This document shows, one piece after another, positions 27,665 to 36,870 of a stretch of 64,000 nucleotides of DNA. Made by a program: the position numbers and the translations under genes. This DNA comes from Pedobacter yulinensis. Its GTDB lineage: Bacteria; Bacteroidota; Bacteroidia; Sphingobacteriales; Sphingobacteriaceae. Each line of letters opens with the position of its first letter. The first letter of the stretch is position 1. The notes beneath the pieces are model-generated. The model saw only the letters and a list, made by a program, of their open reading frames with translations, was not told the origin of the DNA and searched no databases. The DNA is taken from contig NZ_KZ686268.1 in assembly GCF_003029735.1 (NCBI RefSeq), forward strand, positions 248,001 to 312,000, given 5' to 3'.

Positions 27665-27680
27665 AAACATTTGAATGTTT
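27665..27680. promoter_or_regulatory. perfect 16-bp dyad upstream of wza
   Basis: AAACATT-TG-AATGTTT is a perfect 7+2+7 inverted repeat in the 217-bp gap between the phosphatase and wza-like genes. It lies about 85 bp upstream of the -7 box at 27575, a reasonable place for a regulator site. It has no T-tract or GC-rich stem, so it is not a typical terminator. Confidence 0.45.
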
Positions 27681-27705
27681 ATAAATCAGGGGTTTATCCT
27701 GGTCA

Positions 27706-28434
27706 CTATCCAAACAGTTCCTGGTTCCTGAACGCATAATGCCCGATCAGTTCATGCAACTTGCCACTTCTTACGCCTTCGCTGAGTACCCTGAGGTGTC
27801 TTTCGTGGTGCAGGTCTGTGCCGGCCAGGTCGTACAGTTTATTTTCGAGCAGGTATTTGGCCTGATTTTTCGCCTCCGGACCATAATAGCCCAGCACTGA
27901 AAGCAGGTTAAGCTGGAACAGGCATCCGATTTCTTTTAGCCGGCTCAGGCGGCTGCGGTCCCGGTAATAGAACACATACCGTTCCGGGTGGGCCAGCACC
28001 GGTTTGTACCCGGCTATATGAAGGTCAAAGATGATCTGGTCTATGTTTGGAAATTCTGACAGGTATGACATTTCAACAAGCAGGTAACGCTCATGCAGGC
28101 ACAACAGGTTATCAGTTACACGGAATGTATCATCGATCATGTACTCAGCAGCTGCCGCTAGCGGCGCATTAAAATGCTGTTTGATCGCGGCCTGCTGCAA
28201 GTGACTGAACGCTGTCGATATCGTTTCAGGCGTGTTCGGGTACAGTTCGGTAAACACATGGGGCGTGCAAATAAATTTCGACAAACCCAGGTCGCGCAAC
28301 TGTTCGAGGTAAATGAGCGCCTCTTCGGTGTTTGCGGTACCATCATCAATGCCGGGAACCAGGTGCGAGTGCATGTCTACACCCAGCCAGGTCAAGTCGG
28401 TTACTTTTTCTTTCTTGGAGAAAAAACGGAGCAT
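27706..28434 (-). CDS. PHP-family tyrosine-protein phosphatase (CpsB/YwqE-like)
   Basis: 242 aa metal-dependent phosphatase of the PHP superfamily that dephosphorylates BY-kinases. Metal-binding motifs: DMHSHLVPGIDDG (about 20-32), CTPHVF, AAEYMIDD, AHPERY and GTDLHHERH. The type was defined in Gram-positive capsule loci, where it acts with a two-part kinase. Here it stands upstream of a fused Gram-negative-style Wzc kinase. It has its own -7 box. Confidence 0.93.
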   Translation of the reverse strand: MLRFFSKKEKVTDLTWLGVDMHSHLVPGIDDGTANTEEALIYLEQLRDLGLSKFICTPHVFTELYPNTPETISTAFSHLQQAAIKQHFNAPLAAAAEYMIDDTFRVTDNLLCLHERYLLVEMSYLSEFPNIDQIIFDLHIAGYKPVLAHPERYVFYYRDRSRLSRLKEIGCLFQLNLLSVLGYYGPEAKNQAKYLLENKLYDLAGTDLHHERHLRVLSEGVRSGKLHELIGHYAFRNQELFG

Positions 28435-28469
28435 GAGCGTGCTGTTTTAGAGATTTAATTCAGAGCAGA

Positions 28470-28477
28470 CAAAGATA
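28470..28477 (-). promoter_or_regulatory. -7 box for the phosphatase gene
   Basis: The minus strand reads TATCTTTG, an exact TAnnTTTG match, 36 bp upstream of the start at 28434. This is the first promoter of the polysaccharide locus. Confidence 0.65.
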
Positions 28478-29089
28478 CTCTTTTTATAAGGATTGTAAAG
28501 AAACAAGGGGTTTTCCTGGAGTTTTCGCACGCAATTCATCACTTTTTGCAATTTGTTCACAAAAAAAGAACGCAGAAATTAGCTGAATATTGAAAACAGG
28601 CTAAGTTTTCGTTAAAGAACACCGCTAAACCTACCCACTTCGGGGTATTTATGTTATTTTTTCGGTACTGACAATTTTATTCCCAGTACAGGCACTGCTC
28701 ATAAAGCAATTCTTATCACCCACCCTACCGGTTTGCTCGGTGCAGCTTATTTAAGCCCAGCCGCTCCTAGACGCGGAGGCTGCTTCTTTTCTCCGCCGAA
28801 AAGAAGCAGAAGGCGGCTGTGTATCGCTTCTTTCATAAAAGCATCCAAAGCCTGAGGGCGGCGGGAAAAGGCCCGGATACCTTTGCACCTGTACATTCCG
28901 GGCTGGTTCCCCACCCGGATCATTCGGAACCTCTTTAGAACACGGCAAGACTTTGCATACTTTTCTGCAGCGAGGCGCTTTAATCCTGATTTCGCCCCCC
29001 CGACGTCAACAAAAAAGCAACAAAACAAATACACAGCATTTTTTCCCCTGTCTCTTTTGTACCTTTAAGCCTTCATTTTCCCCTTCTTT
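28478..29089. other. divergent intergenic region upstream of the polysaccharide locus
   Basis: About 610 bp without a convincing gene. It holds a short dyad (TACCC 28632-28636, GGGTA 28643-28647), a second one (GTACTG/CAGTAC around 28674-28698) and the strong hairpin at 28780-28809. The GC-rich stretch 28750-29030 can be read as a 95-codon frame on the minus strand but shows no protein features. A weak -7-like box (TACCTTTA, 29060-29067) may serve the DPP-IV gene. Confidence 0.5.
28780..28809. repeat. 12-bp perfect inverted repeat (hairpin)
   Basis: CTGCTTCTTTTC (28780-28791) pairs perfectly with GAAAAGAAGCAG (28798-28809) around a 6-nt loop. There is no T-run on either side and no gene ends here, so it looks like an extragenic palindromic element rather than a terminator. 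Confidence 0.7.
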
Positions 29090-31228
29090 ATGAAATGTCA
29101 TGCTTTTCTGGCGGCTGCCGCCTCTATACTCCTGTTGTCGCCGCTTTATGCGCAGAAAAAACACCTCGATCTGCCGCAATCGCTGGGCGAAAAGCCCTCC
29201 CTTACCAAAAATGTGAACAGCGTGATTGGTTGGGAAAATGCCTCCCGCTACCTGGAATCAGACGTAAGGCTGCGTAAGGTTTACTCAGTGGATATCAGCA
29301 GCGGCGAAAAAAAGGAATATATTGCCCCGCCAAGCAGCGATGTGGAAGTGTTCGTTCGCGATAAAGATGTATTCCTGCAAAAGGGACAGCAGGCCGAGCG
29401 GCGGCTAACGAATAATCCCGCGGAAGAAAAAAACCCCACCCTCTCCCCGGACGGACGGTATGTTGCCTTTACGCGCGATAACGACCTGTACGCTGTTGAC
29501 CTGCAATCGGGCAAGGAAATCCGCTACACCCAGGACGGGACCGATGTTATCTATAATGGTTACGCATCATGGGTTTACTTTGAAGAAATTTTGGGCCGCG
29601 CCACCCGCTATAAGGCCTTCTGGTGGTCGCCCGATAGCAAACACCTGGCCTTTATGCGTTTCGACGACACCAAGGTACCCATGTTCCCGATCTACAATTC
29701 GACCGGACAGCATGGCTTTACCGAAAAAACACGCTATCCGAAAGCCGGCGATCCCAACCCGGGTGTTCGCGTCGGCTTTGTGCAGGCTGCAGGCGCACCT
29801 GTGGTCTGGGCAGACTTCCGCGAAGAAGACGACCAGTATTTTGGTACACCCTACTGGAGTTTTGACGGCAGCAGCATGATGGTACAATGGATGAACCGCG
29901 GACAGGATAACCTCAAATTTTTTTCCGTCGATCCGAAAACCGGCAAAAAGAAAGAGATCTATGATGAGAAGCAGCCATCCTGGGTCGACCTCGACTTTGA
30001 TGGCCGCATTACGTACCTGGAAGATAAAAAACACTTTATCTTAAAAAGCGACCGCAGCGGCTGGGCTCATTTTTACCTCTACACCCTTGAGGGTAAGCTG
30101 GTTACTCCCCTTACTTCAGGAAAATGGCAGGTGAAAGACCTCGTCCATGTAGACGAAGCGCGGCGCCTGGTGTACTTTACCGCCAGGAAGGAGCGCTCGG
30201 TAAACACCGATTTTTACAGCGTGGGATACGACGGCCGCAACCTGAAACGTCTGAGTTTTGGCGATTATACCCACCGTATTGCCATGGCTCCAGACGGCAA
30301 ACACTTTGTGACCACCTACTCAAACGTTTCTACCCCTGCAAAGGTGGCGTTGCTCGATGCAGAGGGCACCGTGGTCAAAGAAATTGCAGACAGCAAAGCC
30401 GATGATTTTGAAAGTTACGCCTTTGGAAGGACGGAAATGATCAGCATCCCGTCAGGTGACGGGTACGACTTACCTGGAACGGTAACCTGGCCAACTGATT
30501 TCGACAGCACACGCCGCTATCCGGTAGTTTTCAGCATGTACGGCGGGCCGAATGCGGGCAGCGTAAGCAACACCTGGAAAGGCACGGCGAGCCAGCTTTG
30601 GGCAAACGAGGGGGTGGTGCAGATCACGGTAGACCACCGGGCTTCGGGCCAGTTTGGCAAGGCAGGCGTGGCGCTGATGCACCGCAGCCTGGGCAAATGG
30701 GAGATGCAGGACTACATGACCGCCGGACGCTGGATCAAAGCCCAGCCCTGGGCAGACCCCGGCAAACTGCTGATCACCGGGCATAGCTACGGGGGTTATA
30801 TGACCTGCATGGCGCTCACTTATGGTGCCGACGTTTTTGATTTCGGCTATGCCGGCGCACCGGTTACCAGCTGGGAACTTTACGACAGCCATTATACGGA
30901 ACGGTTTATGGATACGCCTCAGGAAAACCCTGAGGGTTATAAAAATGCCTCTGTACTGACCTGGGTTAACCGTTACAAAGGACTGCTACGCATTATGCAT
31001 GGCGATATGGACGACAACGTACACATGCAAAACACAATCCAGCTCGTCGACAAACTGCAGAACGAAGGTAAACACTTTGAACTGATGATCTACCCGGGCG
31101 GACGTCATGGCTGGGGCGGTGTAAAAACCCTTCACGACCGCCTGGAACGCTACCGCTTTTATTATGAACACCTGCTCGGCAAACCGGTTCCTTCAGCTTT
31201 GCTGAAAGCGCCGGCCCGCAAACCTTAG
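29090..31228 (+). CDS. dipeptidyl-peptidase IV, S9B family
   Basis: 712 aa secreted serine peptidase that removes X-Pro or X-Ala dipeptides from N-termini. Signal peptide 1-21 (ending LYAQ), beta-propeller domain about 40-450 with the substrate-binding double Glu (VYFEEILGR), and the alpha/beta-hydrolase domain about 460-700. Catalytic triad: Ser566 in GHSYGGYM, Asp641 in HGDMDDNVH, His673 in GGRHGWGG. Size is normal. It stands alone between non-coding repeat-bearing regions and probably works in the periplasm on imported peptides. Confidence 0.96.
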   Translation: MKCHAFLAAAASILLLSPLYAQKKHLDLPQSLGEKPSLTKNVNSVIGWENASRYLESDVRLRKVYSVDISSGEKKEYIAPPSSDVEVFVRDKDVFLQKGQQAERRLTNNPAEEKNPTLSPDGRYVAFTRDNDLYAVDLQSGKEIRYTQDGTDVIYNGYASWVYFEEILGRATRYKAFWWSPDSKHLAFMRFDDTKVPMFPIYNSTGQHGFTEKTRYPKAGDPNPGVRVGFVQAAGAPVVWADFREEDDQYFGTPYWSFDGSSMMVQWMNRGQDNLKFFSVDPKTGKKKEIYDEKQPSWVDLDFDGRITYLEDKKHFILKSDRSGWAHFYLYTLEGKLVTPLTSGKWQVKDLVHVDEARRLVYFTARKERSVNTDFYSVGYDGRNLKRLSFGDYTHRIAMAPDGKHFVTTYSNVSTPAKVALLDAEGTVVKEIADSKADDFESYAFGRTEMISIPSGDGYDLPGTVTWPTDFDSTRRYPVVFSMYGGPNAGSVSNTWKGTASQLWANEGVVQITVDHRASGQFGKAGVALMHRSLGKWEMQDYMTAGRWIKAQPWADPGKLLITGHSYGGYMTCMALTYGADVFDFGYAGAPVTSWELYDSHYTERFMDTPQENPEGYKNASVLTWVNRYKGLLRIMHGDMDDNVHMQNTIQLVDKLQNEGKHFELMIYPGGRHGWGGVKTLHDRLERYRFYYEHLLGKPVPSALLKAPARKP

Positions 31229-31270
31229 AGCAGGCGCGCCGTCTTGGGACAAGCGGCTGGAAGTCGCAAT

Positions 31271-31366
31271 CAAGAAGCGGTTTCGGAATGACGAGGAGTT
31301 AGACGCTCTGGTTTTTTATTCTTGCCGTTTATTCCTGGTTCATACTTCGACTAGCTCAGTATGACA
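31271..31366. repeat. dispersed intergenic repeats, second copies
   Basis: 31271-31310 (CAAGAAGCGGTTTCGGAATG and following) matches window positions 25-63. 31345-31366 (CTTCGACTAGCTCAGTATGA) is one more copy of the repeat clustered at 10844-10936. The stretch between DPP-IV and the next gene contains no coding region. Confidence 0.6.
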
Positions 31367-31392
31367 ATACAGCGGAGGGGCTTTGCGCCAGG

Positions 31393-31600
31393 GTCCTGGT
31401 TTCTGATTCCTGATTCCCTTTGGGTCCTGGTTCTTGGTTTTTGATTCCTGATTCCCCTTTCGGTCATGAATTCTTGATCCCACTTAAGTTCTGATTCTTG
31501 ATTCCACTTCAGTCCTGGTTCTTGGTTCCCTTTCGGTTATGATTATTGATTCCACTTCAGTCCTGATTCTTGATTCCCTTTCGGTCCTGAGTCTTGCTTC
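31393..31600. repeat. 24-bp tandem minisatellite
   Basis: Four exact-length 24-bp units occupy 31488-31583, with the core GTCCTGATTCTTGATTCC followed alternately by ACTTCA and CTTTCG. The alternation makes a 48-bp higher-order unit. Degenerate units extend to 31393 on the left and 31600 on the right, ending over the 3' end of the next gene. There are no unique spacers, so it is not a CRISPR array. Confidence 0.8.
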
Positions 31601-33401
31601 ACCGATACCGATCCTTCCGCCTTCGCTGCTCGCGTTGCTCCCGGCGTTCCTGCCGGTCTGACTTCATCTTCTCAAACTCTGCCATCCTGGTCCGGATTTC
31701 TTCTTCCTTTTGCGGTGTTAATCCGACGCTGTGTTTCACCCCCTGGAAAATGCTGCGCCACACCAGGTTGAAGAAGGAGCCCGATGGCGTGCGTACATAG
31801 TGCACAGGCGCATAAATAAACAGGCCGCTGCTGTCGGGGTTGTCTGAATTGAGCACAAGTGCATTGGCCAGGAGCGATGCCCAGCCCTGCGAAACGAGGT
31901 TACCATTACTTTCATTTTTGCGCATCAGGGCTACCGAAAGGTTGTTATACGCAAAATCGATGCGTCCCCGGGCCAGGCTGTCGTTCGCGCGGATGTCGAA
32001 AGCCAGCTTTTGAATGGTGCCCCGCTTAACCTTCACCATGCCCAGCGGTACGGTAATTTTGTTGAGCAGGCGGCCGTCGGTGCGCATCAGCGTTCCCTTA
32101 AAGCCAAACGCAGCATCGCGCGCAAGCAGGTCAAAATTAAACCGGACGCGCAGCAAGCCCCTGCCCATCAGGTAGCTGTGCAGGTTGGCCTGCATGAGCC
32201 GGTTCTTCTGCTTCTGCGCCGGCACATTGGTTACATTTGTAATCGTGCCGGCACTGCGCTGAAAAGTAATTTTCCCCGTGCGCCGGCTGTCCCGGTCAAA
32301 TTCTGCATAGGCAATGTCAATGTTCCTGATCAGGATCTTGCGCAGCGTTATAGGTATGGGCAGGGTTTGCAGCAGCTGGTGCGGATACCGCCCTTCCTTA
32401 AGCGTCGCCTGTCCGGGCGGCAGCGCATTGTTATTGAATACTGAAACTGAACCATTGCTGATGGCCATAGTTCCGGCCAGCAGTTCCTGTTTGCGTACGT
32501 ACAGGGGCAGGTCTATTTTACCCAGGTCAATGTCGTTCAGTTCGACGTGATAACGATCACGCGCATAACCGGCTTTTTCGCCAAAGGCGCTTTCACTGTA
32601 TTGGGGCTCGAGTTCCAGTTTCCGGATTCGCAGCGAGCTGCGTTTAAGGTTGAAGCCCAGGTGCCGCAGGTTGATCTTGTAGAACCCATCGGCCGTTTTG
32701 TAACTGTAGTCGTTCAGGCTGATGCTGATATCTTTGAGCAGGTACACACGGCTGGTATCGCGCGCAGCGCCGGGATCAATCAGCAGGTCTTTCAGGCTGA
32801 TGTGCAGGTTGTCGATGCTGTCTCGTCGCGGCCTGCCGGCTTCATTGGCATTTACATAGTGGAAACTGGCATTGCGAAAGTTGATGGTCTCCACACGAAA
32901 CTCTTTCACGAAACGGGAAATGTATTGGTAGGGTGATCGGACCGGCCTTGGCGGACGGTTTTCGTTAAAAGGCAACTGCCGGTTGATCATCGTGATGCGC
33001 GGTTTTTCGAAGATAATCTGCCCGATGTTCAGCCGGTTTTCGCGCAGCAGCCGGTGCGGATGGATGTGCCTGATGAGCAGTTTATTCAGGAACACATAAT
33101 AAAGATTGTTCGGTGCGGTCTGGTTGGCCACCTTCACGGCATACCGCAGTGTATCGGGTACAATCCGAACATGGCTCAGGGAAATACTGCCGGTTAAAAA
33201 ATTGGTGTGCAGGTTGTCAAATTCGATGCGGTACAGGCTATCACTGCCGCTGTATACCAGCTCACGCACCTTCTGGCTCAGAAACGGACGGTATTTTTGG
33301 TTCAGGTACCAGGATGTAGCCGTCAGCAGCGCCGCAGTCAGCGCCAGGGCCAGTGCCCCCCATTTAATCAGGATATATCTCAGCCGTTTTTTACCAGGCA
33401 T
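31599..33401 (-). CDS. AsmA-like envelope protein, paralogue B
   Basis: 600 aa, function unknown. One N-terminal membrane helix (about 13-31, WGALALALTAALLTATSWYL) and a long beta-rich periplasmic body, the layout of AsmA/DUF748-type proteins implicated in envelope lipid handling. The C-terminus has a conserved block (TPSGSFFNLVWRSIFQGVKH) and then a strongly charged tail rich in Arg and Glu (about 575-600). It shares this architecture and scattered identities (PRITMINRQLP with [11 protein letters not shown]) with the gene 63 bp upstream, so the two arose by tandem duplication. The stop codon overlaps the minisatellite edge. Confidence 0.65.
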   Translation of the reverse strand: MPGKKRLRYILIKWGALALALTAALLTATSWYLNQKYRPFLSQKVRELVYSGSDSLYRIEFDNLHTNFLTGSISLSHVRIVPDTLRYAVKVANQTAPNNLYYVFLNKLLIRHIHPHRLLRENRLNIGQIIFEKPRITMINRQLPFNENRPPRPVRSPYQYISRFVKEFRVETINFRNASFHYVNANEAGRPRRDSIDNLHISLKDLLIDPGAARDTSRVYLLKDISISLNDYSYKTADGFYKINLRHLGFNLKRSSLRIRKLELEPQYSESAFGEKAGYARDRYHVELNDIDLGKIDLPLYVRKQELLAGTMAISNGSVSVFNNNALPPGQATLKEGRYPHQLLQTLPIPITLRKILIRNIDIAYAEFDRDSRRTGKITFQRSAGTITNVTNVPAQKQKNRLMQANLHSYLMGRGLLRVRFNFDLLARDAAFGFKGTLMRTDGRLLNKITVPLGMVKVKRGTIQKLAFDIRANDSLARGRIDFAYNNLSVALMRKNESNGNLVSQGWASLLANALVLNSDNPDSSGLFIYAPVHYVRTPSGSFFNLVWRSIFQGVKHSVGLTPQKEEEIRTRMAEFEKMKSDRQERREQREQRRRKDRYR

Positions 33402-33464
33402 TCATAGTGTTATTTGCCATTAAGATACAGGTAAAGTTTGAAAGTGCATCGGTTGCGGTACAGA

Positions 33465-35270
33465 TCAGTTGTTACGTTTCGCCTTGCGTTCGGCCCGGCG
33501 CTGCGCCCGGCGTTCTGCACGCTCGCTGCGCTGTTCCATTTTCCTGGATATCTTATCCTGTGCCTGCTTCTGCGTTTTCATCGGCACAAAGCCTACGCCT
33601 ACCGCTTCACGCATGCCGGCAAACAGCGTTTTCCACATGAGGTTAAAGAACGAAGCCGTATTGGCGCGCAGGTAAGTGGCCCGCCCCGGGCGCAGCGGCT
33701 CGCCCGGCATGGGATTGGCATCTTTAATAAGGAGGTTGTTGGCAAGCGACGACAGTAGCCCCTGCTGTTTCAGTTTACTGCTTTCCTGCTGCTCTTTCAG
33801 TAACTTGATCTTCAGCCCATGGTAGTAAAAATTAAAGTTCCCGCTTGCCCGGCGCCGGTCGGCCGTTACATTGAAGTCGCCCTTATCTACGATCCCGGCA
33901 TCTATAGCCACCAGGCCCAGGTTAATGGCCAGGTCGTTTAGTTTACGCATATCAAAGCGCCCAATGCTGCCGCTGTAGGTAAAGGCGCCATTTTCAGAGT
34001 TCAGGTCAAAATTGATCTTTACCCGCATGGCGCCGCTACCCATAAGCAAGGTCTTAAAATCGGCCCGCGCCAGATGGTCCCGCCTGAGGCGCAGGCTGTC
34101 GTTCGTTACATTGCGGATATCGCCATGCAGGTTGACAAACCTGACAGATCCGGTTTTCCTTGAAACGGGATTGTATTCTGAGTACTTCAGGTCGACCCCC
34201 TGCAGGCGAACCGTATCGATTTGCAGGGGCAGCGACAACCGTTTGAGCGCCACGTGAGGGTAATTTCTTCCTTTGTCGATAACGGGCGGTGGCAACTCCC
34301 GGTTCATGAAGACGGCAACGCTGGCAGGCCCTACGCGAAGCAGACGGGCCTGCAATTTTCCTTTGGTATCTAACTGGCGGAAATCAATGCCCGACAAAGC
34401 AATCTCGCGAAAAGAGAGGTCATAGCGGTCTTTCTGAACCTGATACTTGCGGCTGAACGCAAGTTCAGGCAGATTGGGAATCAGTTGCAGCCCTTTAATG
34501 TACACACGCGACGAGGCAAATGAACCCGCCACCGAATCAATACGAAGCGTATACATCCTGTCTTTGGTTACCGAGCGGTAGCCGCCCAGGTTGAAACCAA
34601 TGTTGCGGCTGTAATAAAACCGTTTCCGGTCCTTGCCCGAAAGCGAGTCGATCAGGATATCGTCTGCCTGGATGTTCAGGTTCCTGAATGCGTTGATGAC
34701 CCGCTTTTTGCCGTTCGCATCAATGTAATCGAACTTTGCCCGGCTAATTTTCAGGGCGTCGACCTGGATAGACTTTAAGTTACCGCGAATGAGCTCGTAC
34801 AGGCTTTTTCCGACCTCAGAAGTATCATTTTTTGACGGTACCTTGCGGTTCACCATGCTGATGGCCGGCTCGTCAAGCACAATGGAACGTATGCGGAGGT
34901 GTTTTTTGAAATAGGTACGCAGCAGTCCGGTCCGGTTGATGCGAAGGGCGGAAAGTTTGATCGAAAAGACGTTTTCGGGCGCCGTGCCCGCCTGTACCAT
35001 CCGCCGGTAAACCTGGGTATCTGCCTCGATCGTCACGTCATTCAGGCGTACGCTGCCCGTAAGCACGTTCAATCCGATCTCCCTATAAGTAATATTGTAC
35101 AGTCCTTTTGAGCCATTATGTACCGCTTCGCGGATTTTTTCGCCTGCCAGCGGTTTCCAGCGCGAGGCCAGGTAAGCCGACGCGACAAGAAGCAGGACGA
35201 TCAGGATTCCCGCAGCAGCGGCAACCCTGATCCAGATTTTTCGGTGTGGACGGAAACGGTTCTGGACCAT
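33465..35270 (-). CDS. AsmA-like envelope protein, paralogue A
   Basis: 601 aa from the ATG at 35270. A longer reading to 35357 is rejected because it would run into the miaB promoter. A single membrane helix (about 16-36, [19 protein letters not shown]) precedes a beta-rich body. The C-terminal [20 protein letters not shown] block is followed by a basic tail of alternating Arg/Ala/Glu (about 578-601). It is the first gene of a two-gene operon with its paralogue and is divergent from miaB. Role unknown; AsmA-like proteins are often linked to outer-membrane lipid transport. Confidence 0.65.
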   Translation of the reverse strand: MVQNRFRPHRKIWIRVAAAAGILIVLLLVASAYLASRWKPLAGEKIREAVHNGSKGLYNITYREIGLNVLTGSVRLNDVTIEADTQVYRRMVQAGTAPENVFSIKLSALRINRTGLLRTYFKKHLRIRSIVLDEPAISMVNRKVPSKNDTSEVGKSLYELIRGNLKSIQVDALKISRAKFDYIDANGKKRVINAFRNLNIQADDILIDSLSGKDRKRFYYSRNIGFNLGGYRSVTKDRMYTLRIDSVAGSFASSRVYIKGLQLIPNLPELAFSRKYQVQKDRYDLSFREIALSGIDFRQLDTKGKLQARLLRVGPASVAVFMNRELPPPVIDKGRNYPHVALKRLSLPLQIDTVRLQGVDLKYSEYNPVSRKTGSVRFVNLHGDIRNVTNDSLRLRRDHLARADFKTLLMGSGAMRVKINFDLNSENGAFTYSGSIGRFDMRKLNDLAINLGLVAIDAGIVDKGDFNVTADRRRASGNFNFYYHGLKIKLLKEQQESSKLKQQGLLSSLANNLLIKDANPMPGEPLRPGRATYLRANTASFFNLMWKTLFAGMREAVGVGFVPMKTQKQAQDKISRKMEQRSERAERRAQRRAERKAKRNN

Positions 35271-35350
35271 GAAGTGAGTTTCTGTTATAACAACCGAAAG
35301 GCAGCCAGGTTTTACACCGCAAACCAGGCACTTGACATTATGCTGACAAA

Positions 35351-35382
35351 TTGTCATTTCAGAAAATATTTTCGTATTTTTG
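35351..35382 (+). promoter_or_regulatory. promoter of miaB
   Basis: TTG at 35351-35353, a 21-bp spacer and TATTTTTG at 35375-35382 give both Bacteroidota promoter elements with normal spacing. The ATG follows 17 bp later. Confidence 0.7.
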
Positions 35383-35399
35383 AGACCAAATTTGCTTAC

Positions 35400-36833
35400 A
35401 TGATCGAACTGCAGTTACAGGACAAGACACACGATGAGAGCCGCCAGGGCGAAGCGCTGGTGGTAGAGAAACCGAAGACCTCGAACGGGCGGAAACTATA
35501 TATTGAAAGTTATGGCTGCCAGATGAATTTTGCCGACAGCGAGATTGTGGCTTCCATTCTGATGGACCAGGGTTTTGAGACTACCGGTAATTATTTTGAT
35601 GCCGACGTGGTGTTCATCAACACCTGCTCCATTCGTGACAATGCCGAGCAGCGCGTACGCAACCGGCTTAAACAATTCGAATCTGTAAAGAAAAGCAAAC
35701 CAGGCATGGTGGTGGGCGTACTGGGCTGTATGGCCGAGCGACTTAAAGCCAAGTTCCTTGAAGAAGAGCACCTGGTCGACGTGGTGGTTGGCCCCGACGC
35801 GTACCGTGACCTGCCGCAGCTCATTGGCCGGGTAGACGAGGGCGCTAAGGCAGTGAACGTTCTGTTATCGCGCGAGGAGACTTATGCCGACATCAGTCCG
35901 GTACGGTTAAACTCGAACGGCATTACGGCCTTCATCTCGATTATGCGGGGCTGCGACAACATGTGTTCGTTCTGCGTGGTGCCATTTACCCGCGGCCGCG
36001 AGCGCAGCCGCGATCCTTTTTCAATCGTAGCCGAAGCCCGTGATCTTTTTGAAAAAGGCTACAAGGAAGTTACCCTGCTCGGCCAAAACGTAGATTCGTA
36101 TAAATGGTCTGCTAAAGGCGAAGAGGCCGCAGCGACAGATGCAGACAAGGTTGACTTTGCACAATTGCTTGCAATGGTGGCCGAGGTGAGTCCGGAATTG
36201 CGGGTACGTTTTTCGACCTCACACCCAAAAGACATTACCGACGAGGTGCTGTACACCATGGGTCGTCATGACAACATCTGCAAATACATTCACCTGCCCG
36301 TTCAGTCTGGCAACAGCCGCATTCTCGAGCTGATGAACCGTACGTATGACCGCGAGTGGTACATGAACCGGGTAGACGCCATTCGGCGCATTTTACCTGA
36401 ATGCGGTATCTCGACCGATATCATTACCGGCTTTTGTTCAGAAACTGAAGCCGAGCACCAGGATACGCTGAGCATGATGGATTATGTGAAGTACGACTTT
36501 GCTTATAATTTTATCTATTCTGAGCGCCCCGGAACACTGGCAGCCAGGAAACTGACCGATGACATCCCCGAGGACATCAAAAAACGCAGGCTGTCAGAAA
36601 TCATGGACAAGCAGCGCGAACATTCGCATTACCAGCTCCAGAAAATGGTGGGCCGCACGGTGAGGGTACTTATTGAAGGATTTTCCCGCAAGTCTGAACA
36701 GGATTATTGCGGACGCAGCGACCAAAATGCAATGGTTGTATTCCCGGTAGAACCACACCTGACACCGGGCACGTATGCCGACATCCTGGTAGAACGCTGT
36801 ACCACGGCTACCCTGATCGGGAGAAGTATTTAA
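35400..36833 (+). CDS. miaB: tRNA-2-methylthio-N6-dimethylallyladenosine synthase
   Basis: 477 aa from the ATG at 35400, placed by the promoter and by the usual short N-terminus. Radical-SAM methylthiotransferase that adds the methylthio group to i6A37 of tRNAs. The UPF0004 domain carries the auxiliary cluster Cys ([32 protein letters not shown]). The radical-SAM cysteines are Cys185, Cys189 and Cys192 in [15 protein letters not shown] domain ends the protein ([17 protein letters not shown]). First gene of a five-gene rightward cluster. Confidence 0.96.
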   Translation: MIELQLQDKTHDESRQGEALVVEKPKTSNGRKLYIESYGCQMNFADSEIVASILMDQGFETTGNYFDADVVFINTCSIRDNAEQRVRNRLKQFESVKKSKPGMVVGVLGCMAERLKAKFLEEEHLVDVVVGPDAYRDLPQLIGRVDEGAKAVNVLLSREETYADISPVRLNSNGITAFISIMRGCDNMCSFCVVPFTRGRERSRDPFSIVAEARDLFEKGYKEVTLLGQNVDSYKWSAKGEEAAATDADKVDFAQLLAMVAEVSPELRVRFSTSHPKDITDEVLYTMGRHDNICKYIHLPVQSGNSRILELMNRTYDREWYMNRVDAIRRILPECGISTDIITGFCSETEAEHQDTLSMMDYVKYDFAYNFIYSERPGTLAARKLTDDIPEDIKKRRLSEIMDKQREHSHYQLQKMVGRTVRVLIEGFSRKSEQDYCGRSDQNAMVVFPVEPHLTPGTYADILVERCTTATLIGRSI

Positions 36834-36870
36834 ACCGCCGGGCCCGGCCCGGAACAAGTTCCTTTAAACA

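Noticed and set aside
28747..29034. 95-codon frame on the minus strand upstream of DPP-IV
   Set aside because: It runs through a perfect hairpin, has no start context and no family resemblance.
31393..31600. CRISPR array
   Set aside because: Units are contiguous 24-mers without unique spacers, and no cas gene is in the window.
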